8,478 nt of DNA, taken from Candidatus Egerieicola pullicola (GTDB lineage: Bacteria; Bacillota; Clostridia; Oscillospirales; Ruminococcaceae). Below, one piece after another: positions 1-4,889 of this stretch (within the stretch, counting starts at the first letter, position 1; the number at the start of each line of letters is the position of its first letter). The stretch is taken from the NCBI GenBank assembly GCA_018712465.1, contig DVGY01000130.1:1-8478 (forward strand). The letters run 5' to 3'. The notes below the pieces were generated by a model. The model did no database searches. It saw only the letters and a list, made by a program, of their open reading frames with translations, and was not told the DNA's origin. Position numbers and translations under genes: made by a program.

Positions 1-926
1 CTTGGGCAAACTCCCTGTTCGAGGACAACGCGGAATACGGCTACGGTATGTACACTGCTCAGAAGACTCTGCGCAACAAGCTGATCAACAAGCTGGCTGC
101 CAAGCTGCCTGAAGTGGAAAATGCAGAAGTGAAGGAAGCCATCGAAACCTATCTGGCTACCAAGGATGACGGCAACGCCAACCGCGTAGCTACCGATAAC
201 CTGGTTGCTGCTCTGGAAAACTGCGGCTGCGATTTCGCCAAGGAAATCCTGGAAGAGAAAGAATTCCTGTCCAAGAAGTCCTGCTGGATCTTCGGCGGCG
301 ACGGCTGGGCTTACGATATCGGCTTCGGCGGTTTGGATCACGTGCTGGCCTCTAACGAAGACGTGAACGTTATGGTGTTCGATACCGAAGTGTACTCCAA
401 CACCGGCGGACAGTCCTCTAAGTCCACTCCGGAAGGCGCCATCGCTCAGTTTGCAGCGGCTGGTAAGGAAACCAAGAAGAAAGACCTGGCTGCTATCGCT
501 ATGAGCTACGGCTACATCTATGTGGCTCAGATTGCTCAGGGTGCTGACCGCAACCAGTGCATCAAGGCCATGGTGGAAGCGGAAAGCTACAACGGTCCTT
601 CTCTGATCATCGCTTACGCTCCCTGCATCAACCACGGTATTAAGGCTGGTATGAGCAAGGCTCAGGACGAAGAAAAGAAGGCTGTGGATACCGGTTATTG
701 GCACCTGTTCCGCTACGATCCTCGTCGTACTGCAGAAGGCAAGAACCCCTTCCAGCTGGATTCCAAGGCTCCGACCATGAACTATCAGGACTTCCTGATG
801 GGCGAAGTACGGTACAATGTGTTGGCCCGGACCAATCCCGAACGTGCTCAGAAGCTGTTTGCGGAAGCCGAAGCCAATGCCAAGGCCAAGTACGATCATC
901 TGGTGAAGCTGGCTGCGGAAGAGTAA
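1..926 (+). CDS. nifJ: Pyruvate:ferredoxin (flavodoxin) oxidoreductase, C-terminal part
   Basis: Partial gene entering from the left edge; the reading frame begins at base 3 and stops with TAA at 924-926, leaving about 307 visible residues of an enzyme usually near 1,170. The enzyme oxidises pyruvate and CoA to acetyl-CoA and CO2 and reduces ferredoxin in the cytoplasm of anaerobes. Visible here is the thiamine diphosphate domain: GDGW near visible residues 99-102, then the DTEVYSNTGGQSSK segment near 127-140, which is highly conserved in this family. The APCINHGI motif near 206-213 carries the cysteine that in the Desulfovibrio enzyme (Cys1071) is the fourth ligand of the proximal 4Fe-4S cluster. 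The first visible residues (WANSLFEDNAEYGYGM) match the family's conserved linker. Codon choice is biased (AAG for Lys, GCT for Ala, CTG for Leu), as in highly expressed genes. A terminator follows 36 bases after the stop, so this ends its transcript. The other cluster-binding and pyruvate domains lie outside the window. Confidence 0.97.
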   Translation, partial: WANSLFEDNAEYGYGMYTAQKTLRNKLINKLAAKLPEVENAEVKEAIETYLATKDDGNANRVATDNLVAALENCGCDFAKEILEEKEFLSKKSCWIFGGDGWAYDIGFGGLDHVLASNEDVNVMVFDTEVYSNTGGQSSKSTPEGAIAQFAAAGKETKKKDLAAIAMSYGYIYVAQIAQGADRNQCIKAMVEAESYNGPSLIIAYAPCINHGIKAGMSKAQDEEKKAVDTGYWHLFRYDPRRTAEGKNPFQLDSKAPTMNYQDFLMGEVRYNVLARTNPERAQKLFAEAEANAKAKYDHLVKLAAEE

Positions 927-961
927 TCGTTCTACAACACCAAGCAAATATGCAACTTTTG

Positions 962-993
962 GAGGCAGGCCCAAGAGCCTGCCTCTTTCTTTG
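962..993 (+). terminator. Intrinsic terminator after the pyruvate:ferredoxin oxidoreductase gene
   Basis: Perfect 9-bp stem GAGGCAGGC (962-970) with GCCTGCCTC (977-985), a 6-base loop, and a T-rich tail TTTCTTTG. It lies 36 bases after the stop codon, the expected place for Rho-independent termination. Confidence 0.9.
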
Positions 994-1033
994 TCAAAAT
1001 GCAAAATTGACGGTGGATTTCGGCGGATTTTCT

Positions 1034-1062
1034 TTGACAGTTTCCAGCTTTTGTCGTACAAT
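1034..1062 (+). promoter_or_regulatory. Sigma-A promoter of the lipoprotein-holA-pyrE unit
   Basis: TTGACA (1034-1039), a 17-base spacer, and TACAAT (1057-1062) give a full-consensus -35 and a 5/6 -10. Transcription would start near 1069, giving a short leader of about 25 bases that holds the AAGGAG ribosome site. It sits between the upstream terminator and the lipoprotein start, exactly where a promoter is needed. Confidence 0.85.
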
Positions 1063-1093
1063 ATGGGTAGAACCGAATCGAAGGAGACCGGCT

Positions 1094-1510
1094 ATGAAAC
1101 TGAAATTATCCGCAACGGTGGCAGTGCTGCTGAGCTTTTGCCTTCTTCTTATGGGATGCAGCCAGCAGGCGTCTGTCCAGGAAGCCACAGCATCTACCCC
1201 ACAAACCCTCTCGGAATATGTACAAGCCAACGAAACCTCCTTGCACTATCTGTTGGGTATCAACGACGGTGACGATGTCACCCTGACAGCAGAAGAAGAC
1301 GTGTTGAAGATCTGTTATTTTTATCCAGCCGGCATTCACCCCGAACAGGAGCTTTTGGATCATGCCGCAGAAAATAATCGTTTGAATTGGCAGGAAGCGG
1401 CGGACCGCATGACTCGGGATTTGGGAATCACCATTACGGTCAGTGCGACTTATCAAACCGATGATGGAACGGTATTGGCAAGCTATGAATGTGTGGGCAC
1501 CACAGAGTAA
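1094..1510 (+). CDS. Small secreted lipoprotein, DUF4854-like
   Basis: Predicted 138-residue protein. The ATG at 1094 is chosen because AAGGAG (1081-1086) lies 7 bases upstream and because it begins a classic lipoprotein signal peptide: MKLKL, a hydrophobic stretch to residue 19, then a lipobox-like LMGC with the lipidated cysteine at residue 22. The protein should be exported and anchored on the outer face of the membrane. The mature part (about 116 residues) is acidic, with a YVQANE segment near 43-48, a strand-like ICYFYP, an amphipathic helix region and a terminal TYQTDDGTVLASYE segment. This layout resembles small clostridial lipoproteins with a DUF4854 domain; that family call is by eye and tentative, and no function is known to me. 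It begins a likely operon with holA (25-base gap). An open frame extends upstream to 698 but runs through the preceding gene, terminator and promoter, so the long start is rejected. Confidence 0.8.
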   Translation: MKLKLSATVAVLLSFCLLLMGCSQQASVQEATASTPQTLSEYVQANETSLHYLLGINDGDDVTLTAEEDVLKICYFYPAGIHPEQELLDHAAENNRLNWQEAADRMTRDLGITITVSATYQTDDGTVLASYECVGTTE

Positions 1511-1535
1511 TCCGCACTAGGAAGGGAGGAGCGCC

Positions 1536-2588
1536 ATGGCAAAAAAATCCGGTATTTCCAACTTCACTCCGGCACAACTAAATACCAGGTTGAAAAAAGG
1601 AGAGCTGCTTCCGGTGTATCTGCTATACGGCCCGGAGCAGGGGCTTTTGCAGGCCATGGCAGAACGGGTGATGGAAGCGGCGGTTCCCAAAGAAAACCAG
1701 CCCATGCTTCTCAACCGGTTGGAAGGAGAGAAGCTGGGTATGGATCAGCTTTCCGCCCTTTGCCGGACGGTGCCCTTTTTGGGAGACCGGCGGTGTGTGG
1801 CAGTCAGTGATTTCTCTCTGGATAAATTGGGAAAATCCGATGGGGAAGCCATGAAGCAGTTGCTTGCTGCTCCCACTCCCTTTACGGTGTTGCTGCTGAC
1901 CTATTCCAATCCCGAATTGGATCTTACCAAGGCAAAGTGGAAACCTTATCTGGAAGCCATCCGAAAGGTGGGGGCGGTTTGTGAATTTGCCCACAAAACG
2001 CCCGCTGAGCTGGTAAAAGCTCTTTGTGCCTACTGCACCAAACGAGGTGGAAGCCTATCGGCACAAACCGCTGCTTTTTTGGTGGATCGGTGCGGAGTGG
2101 AATACAGCCTTTTAACGGCAGAAGCCGACAAGCTGCTGGCCTATACCCAAGGACGGGAGATTACCCAGGAGGACATTCAGCAGCTTTGCAGCAAAACCAT
2201 TGAGCGCAGCGCCTTTGATTTAGCGGCAGCGCTGGTGGAAGGACGGGCCAAAGATGCCTTTACCATGTTGGAGGAACTGTTTGCTTTGCAGCAAAAGCCG
2301 GTGATGATCCTGGGCGCAGTCAGCGCCAGCTTTTTGGATCTGTACCGGTTGCGGCTGGCTTTGGACAGTGGTCGGAGCGTCTCTCAGCTGGCCCAGGATT
2401 TTGGATACCGCAACAGCTGGCGGTTGGAACGCATGGTACGGCAAGCAGGGAAGTATCCCTTAAAGCGGATTCAAAACTGTGTGCTGGCATTGGCGGAAGC
2501 GGACAGGCTGCTGAAATCTTCCAAAATGGAGGACAGTGTGATCCTGGAAACCGCCATGGGCAGAATGCTGTCCCATAAAAATCAATGA
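1536..2588 (+). CDS. holA: DNA polymerase III, delta subunit
   Basis: Predicted 350 residues, close to the usual length of Firmicute HolA (B. subtilis YqeN is about 347). Delta is the clamp-loader subunit that opens the beta sliding clamp so that it can be loaded on primed DNA. Recognisable pieces are the N-terminal VYLLYGPEQGLL (about 27-38), where the family has a degenerate nucleotide-binding fold, VPFLGDRRCVAV (about 79-90), the lid-region pattern YSLLTAEADKLLAY (about 190-203), and a C-terminal all-helical collar domain (about 225-345). The ATG has a strong GGGAGG site about 7 bases upstream (in 1521-1530), so the start is firm. It follows the lipoprotein gene by 25 bases and precedes pyrE by 23, with no terminator between, so it is probably cotranscribed from the promoter at 1034. 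Codon use is less biased than in the oxidoreductase gene, as expected for a low-copy replication protein. Confidence 0.93.
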   Translation: MAKKSGISNFTPAQLNTRLKKGELLPVYLLYGPEQGLLQAMAERVMEAAVPKENQPMLLNRLEGEKLGMDQLSALCRTVPFLGDRRCVAVSDFSLDKLGKSDGEAMKQLLAAPTPFTVLLLTYSNPELDLTKAKWKPYLEAIRKVGAVCEFAHKTPAELVKALCAYCTKRGGSLSAQTAAFLVDRCGVEYSLLTAEADKLLAYTQGREITQEDIQQLCSKTIERSAFDLAAALVEGRAKDAFTMLEELFALQQKPVMILGAVSASFLDLYRLRLALDSGRSVSQLAQDFGYRNSWRLERMVRQAGKYPLKRIQNCVLALAEADRLLKSSKMEDSVILETAMGRMLSHKNQ

Positions 2589-2611
2589 GAAAAAAGAAAG
2601 GATGAGCAAAG

Positions 2612-3274
2612 ATGCTGACCCCAAAGAAAATTGAATTTATTGAATTTATGATGAGCGCAGATGTGCTGCGGTTCGGTGATTTTATCACCAAAAGCGGCCG
2701 GCGCACCCCTTATTTCATCAACACCGGCAATTACAAAACCGGCGCCCAGATCGCAGCCTTGGGTAAATATTACGCCACTTTGGTGAAGGAAACGGTAGGG
2801 GACAACTTTACTGCCATGTTTGGTCCTGCGTACAAGGGAATTCCGTTGGCTGCCAGCTGTGCGGCAGAGCTGTATACCCTGTTCGGAATCGACAAGCCCT
2901 ATTTCTTCAACCGCAAGGAAGCCAAGGACCACGGTGAAGGCGGCAGCCTCATTGGCTACAAGCCCATGGACGGAGACAAGGTGATCATCATCGAGGACGT
3001 GATCACTGCCGGTACTGCGGTGCGGGAAACTCTGCCGGTGCTGCAATCCGCGGCTAAGGTGACGGTGGAGGATATGTTTATCTCGGTCAACCGCTGCGAA
3101 GTGGGTCAGACGCCCGGGAAAACCGCCATTACCGAAGTGGAAGAAGAATTCGGCATCAAGGTTCATGCGTTGGTGACGGTGGAGGATATCCGGGATTACC
3201 TCACCCAAAAAGGCGGCTACGAAGAACTGGTTGGCCGGATGAAGGAATACATGGATCAGTACTGCGTGCTGTAA
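2612..3274 (+). CDS. pyrE: Orotate phosphoribosyltransferase
   Basis: Predicted 220 residues, a normal length. The enzyme joins orotate to PRPP to form orotidine 5'-monophosphate, the fifth step of de novo pyrimidine synthesis, as a cytoplasmic dimer. The PRPP-binding signature VIIIEDVITAGTAVRE lies at about 124-139, and the mobile catalytic loop RKEAKDHGEGG at about 101-111, with the Lys and His residues expected for catalysis. The N-terminal YFINTGNY segment (34-41) is also typical. The ATG at 2612 has AAAGGA (2597-2602) 9 bases upstream. It is the last gene of the plus-strand unit and is followed directly by a strong terminator. No pyr attenuator or PyrR-type leader fits in the 23-base gap after holA, so it seems to be expressed with the replication gene rather than with a pyrimidine operon; other pyr genes are not in the window. 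Confidence 0.96.
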   Translation: MLTPKKIEFIEFMMSADVLRFGDFITKSGRRTPYFINTGNYKTGAQIAALGKYYATLVKETVGDNFTAMFGPAYKGIPLAASCAAELYTLFGIDKPYFFNRKEAKDHGEGGSLIGYKPMDGDKVIIIEDVITAGTAVRETLPVLQSAAKVTVEDMFISVNRCEVGQTPGKTAITEVEEEFGIKVHALVTVEDIRDYLTQKGGYEELVGRMKEYMDQYCVL

Positions 3275-3295
3275 AAAATCTTAAAATAGAATCAG

Positions 3296-3324
3296 TCCCC
3301 CTGGAAAACCCCAGGGGGATTTTT
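3296..3324 (+). terminator. Intrinsic terminator after pyrE
   Basis: Perfect 9-bp stem TCCCCCTGG (3296-3304) with CCAGGGGGA (3311-3319), a 6-base AAAACC loop, then TTTTT (3320-3324). It ends the plus-strand unit 21 bases after the pyrE stop. Read from the other strand it forms the same hairpin beyond the end of the convergent gene at 3336, but without a proper T tract, so it would terminate that transcript less well. Confidence 0.92.
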
Positions 3325-3335
3325 GTATGCTTGGT

Positions 3336-3641
3336 TCACATCAATTTCCCACCCAATCGGAGCATCATCTCCTGCCACTCTTGTTTGCGATGAGGAGAAA
3401 TTTCTGCGGTGAGTTGGATGGGATGGCTTTCCGTGGGAAGGAAACTGCCGGGGGTGTAGAGCATACCGCTGCTGATTCCGCCGCCCAAGGTCTCCGGGAT
3501 GGGCATGGTGTAGTGAGGCGCTGAGGTGGTGTTGGATTGCCAGAGCCGCACCCGGCTGGTTTGAAAATGGGCTTTTACCAACTCTGCCGCTTCCTGGGCT
3601 TGCTGTGTTCTGGAAAACTGGGCCGTCACACGCTGATTCAA
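3336..3641 (-). CDS. Small hypothetical protein, possible YflT/general stress protein 17M-like domain
   Basis: Predicted 101-residue soluble protein with no signal peptide or membrane segment. The start is a TTG (complement of 3639-3641); no ATG fits, and a purine-rich AAGGGAG ribosome site lies 8 to 9 bases upstream. The N-terminus RVTAQFSRTQQAQEAAELV followed by strand-like residues near 29-34 resembles the pattern of the YflT/GSP17M stress domain, in which a beta strand, an alpha helix and another strand are followed by a loop and a second half; here the loop (38-72) includes GGGIS, and the second half begins near PIQLTAEIS and ends RLGGKLM. This is a weak, by-eye similarity; the alternative is an unrelated orphan. 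It lies downstream of two hsp20 genes on the same strand, separated by a terminator, so it may be reached by read-through. A poor promoter-like stretch could exist at about 3680-3715, but I do not score it. Confidence 0.65.
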   Translation of the reverse strand: MNQRVTAQFSRTQQAQEAAELVKAHFQTSRVRLWQSNTTSAPHYTMPIPETLGGGISSGMLYTPGSFLPTESHPIQLTAEISPHRKQEWQEMMLRLGGKLM

Positions 3642-3649
3642 TGCAATCT

Positions 3650-3663
3650 CTCCCTTCCGGGAG
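3650..3663 (-). promoter_or_regulatory. Hairpin covering the ribosome site of the 101-residue protein gene
   Basis: On the minus strand CTCCC and GGGAG form a 5-bp, mostly GC stem closed by GGAA, a GNRA-type tetraloop. The 3' arm is the Shine-Dalgarno sequence of the gene starting at 3641. Folding would hide the ribosome site, melting would expose it. The structure is directly visible; a regulatory role is inference. Confidence 0.4.
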
Positions 3664-3712
3664 TAGTGTGGCTGATCTTGATTTAAAGTATCCCTGGAAA
3701 AATTAGGCAGAC

Positions 3713-3751
3713 AAAAAGGCCGGAGCCTTCCGTTTGATGGGAAAGCTCCGG
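3713..3751 (-). terminator. Intrinsic terminator after the second hsp20 gene
   Basis: On the minus strand a 12-bp stem (arms at 3740-3751 and 3720-3731, one G-U pair, 8-base loop) is followed by CC and TTTTT at 3713-3717. It lies 17 bases beyond the hsp20 stop codon and should end most of the heat-shock transcript. Confidence 0.9.
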
Positions 3752-3768
3752 TTGTAATTTATTTCAGA

Positions 3769-4182
3769 TTACTCAATGGCAATGTGGCTGCCGCCGGTGA
3801 TCTGTTTGGGCTCCTCTTTGGGGAAGCTCAACTTCAGAATGCCGTTGTCAAACTTGGCGTGGACATCCTCTTCCTTTACATTGTCACCTACATAGAAGCT
3901 GCGGCTGCAACTTCCGGTGAACCGTTCCTTGCGCAGGTAGTGACCCTGATCGTCCTTTTCTTCCTGCTCTTGGTTGTGGTTGGCCTTGATGGTCAAATAA
4001 CCATCCTTCAGCTCCAGATTGATGTCCTTCTTCTCCACACCGGGCAGATCAATGTCCAGTTCATAGCCGTCTTTGGTTTCCTTGATATCGGTCTTCATCA
4101 AATCCTGATGGAACCGGTTGGCAGAAAACGGGAAATCCATAAAGTCGTCAAACATATCTCTTCCAAAAATGCTGGGTAACAT
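3769..4182 (-). CDS. Small heat-shock protein, Hsp20/alpha-crystallin family (downstream copy)
   Basis: Predicted 137 residues, a normal length for a clostridial Hsp20. These proteins form ATP-independent oligomers that hold unfolding proteins in a refoldable state. The short N-terminal arm is MLPSIFG...FDDFMDFPF; the alpha-crystallin domain spans about 30-122, including ELDIDLPG (41-48), DGYLTIKA (60-67), ERFTGSCSRSFYV (86-98) and the hallmark NGILKLSFPK (113-122). The tail ends in IAIE, an I-X-I motif used for oligomer contacts. The ATG has GGAGGA 7 bases upstream. It lies 90 bases after the other hsp20 gene; that gap shows no convincing promoter or terminator, so the two are probably one transcript controlled by the CIRCE promoter. 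Identity to the upstream copy is roughly 80% by eye, with differences mainly in the N-terminal arm and the charged loop near 68-80. Confidence 0.95.
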   Translation of the reverse strand: MLPSIFGRDMFDDFMDFPFSANRFHQDLMKTDIKETKDGYELDIDLPGVEKKDINLELKDGYLTIKANHNQEQEEKDDQGHYLRKERFTGSCSRSFYVGDNVKEEDVHAKFDNGILKLSFPKEEPKQITGGSHIAIE

Positions 4183-4272
4183 AAGTCATTCCTCCAAATC
4201 GTACTGCAAAATCGTTATCTTATAAAACCACTGATTTTCGGACCTGTTGCGGAGGTTCTACTTAGGTGATGA

Positions 4273-4689
4273 TTACTCGATGGCAATATTGCTGCCGCCG
4301 CTAAGCCGTTTCGGTTCTTCCTTGGGGAAGCTCAGCTTCAGGATACCATTGTCAAACTTGGCGTGGACATCCTCTTCCTTTACGCTGTCGCCCACATAGA
4401 AGCTGCGGCTGCAGCTGCCGGTAAACCGCTCTTTGCGCAGATAGTGGTGTTTCTTGTCTTCCTTTTCTTCGTTTCGGCTGGCTTTGATGGTGAGATAACC
4501 ATCCTTCAATTCCAGATTGATGTCCTTTTTGTCAAAGCCGGGCAGATCCACATCCAGCTCGTAACCGTCCTTGGTTTCCCGAATATCGGTCTGCATCAAG
4601 CCGTGAACATTTTGATAGCTCCGGGTCGTCCGGAAGGGAAAATCCATAAAATCATCAAACAAATCTTCTCCAAAAATGCTAGGTAACAT
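4273..4689 (-). CDS. Small heat-shock protein, Hsp20/alpha-crystallin family (promoter-proximal copy)
   Basis: Predicted 138 residues with the same architecture as its neighbour: N-terminal MLPSIFG and FDDFMDFPF, the alpha-crystallin core at about 33-123 with ELDVDLPG (44-51), DGYLTIKA (63-70), ERFTGSCSRSFYV (87-99) and NGILKLSFPK (114-123), and the C-terminal IAIE contact motif. It is an ATP-independent holding chaperone of the cytoplasm. It differs from the second copy by a three-residue insertion near 27-29, a charged loop (72-80) two residues shorter, and a few tail residues. The ATG has GGAGGA 7 bases upstream, the same ribosome site and spacing as the other copy. It is the first gene after the CIRCE-overlapped promoter, with a leader of about 90 bases that is A-rich and shows no clear four-U or ROSE-type thermometer. 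Control by HrcA is therefore likely. Confidence 0.95.
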   Translation of the reverse strand: MLPSIFGEDLFDDFMDFPFRTTRSYQNVHGLMQTDIRETKDGYELDVDLPGFDKKDINLELKDGYLTIKASRNEEKEDKKHHYLRKERFTGSCSRSFYVGDSVKEEDVHAKFDNGILKLSFPKEEPKRLSGGSNIAIE

Positions 4690-4786
4690 AGGTCATTCCT
4701 CCATTTCATACTCTCTATCTTACCTTGCGGTTTTCTTTTTTAGCAACCTTTTTGGGGTTTTGTCCCTTTCCTGAGGTTCTGATTTT

Positions 4787-4815
4787 AGTATAGTCCCAAG
4801 TTTTAGCACTGTCAA
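4787..4815 (-). promoter_or_regulatory. Sigma-A promoter of the hsp20 operon
   Basis: On the minus strand TTGACA (4815-4810), a 17-base spacer, and TATACT (4792-4787) give a near-perfect housekeeping promoter. Transcription should start near 4780, about 90 bases before the first hsp20 start. The -35 element lies inside the CIRCE operator, so repressor and RNA polymerase cannot bind together. Confidence 0.9.
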
Positions 4816-4829
4816 GTGGAGAGTGCTAA
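4803..4829. promoter_or_regulatory. CIRCE element (HrcA operator)
   Basis: TTAGCACTG (4803-4811), nine bases, then GAGTGCTAA (4821-4829). This matches the CIRCE consensus TTAGCACTC-N9-GAGTGCTAA at 17 of 18 arm positions. CIRCE is bound by the repressor HrcA, whose activity depends on GroE, so genes under it are switched on when misfolded protein accumulates. It is best known at groESL and dnaK operons. Here it overlaps the hsp20 promoter. The hrcA gene is not in the window. Confidence 0.95.
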
Positions 4830-4889
4830 TGTTTACAAAGGGAGTACAAAGTTAACAAAAACACAAATAGGTTCAAAATTTATTCATAA

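Larger units (their letters stand above)
3769..4689 (-). repeat. Tandem gene duplication (two hsp20 copies)
   Basis: The two hsp20 coding regions are direct repeats of about 410 bases, in the same orientation and separated by 90 bases. Similarity covers both coding regions and their ribosome sites (GGAGGAATGAC) but fades in the rest of the leaders. Many silent differences show that the duplication is not very recent. Confidence 0.85.

Noticed and set aside
698..1093. Open frame extending the lipoprotein upstream to give a 270-residue protein
   Set aside because: It would run out of frame through the oxidoreductase 3' end, its terminator and the promoter at 1034-1062; the ATG at 1094 has a ribosome site and a signal peptide.
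2582..3208. Minus-strand open frame of 208 residues antisense to pyrE
   Set aside because: pyrE is unambiguous from the PRPP loop and catalytic loop; the reverse frame shows no recognisable protein features.
4183..4272. Possible separate promoter for the second hsp20 gene (TATAAG-like box)
   Set aside because: No acceptable -35 box lies at the right distance and no second CIRCE is present; shared transcription is simpler.
3784..4686. Two plus-strand open frames of 131 and 107 residues antisense to the hsp20 genes, similar to each other and rich in hydrophobic residues
   Set aside because: Their similarity is inherited from the hsp20 duplication on the opposite strand; there is no ribosome site or codon support, so they are shadows.
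4690..4780. RNA thermometer (four-U or ROSE type) in the hsp20 leader
   Set aside because: The leader is A-rich and shows no U run or complementary stretch convincingly paired with the GGAGGA site.
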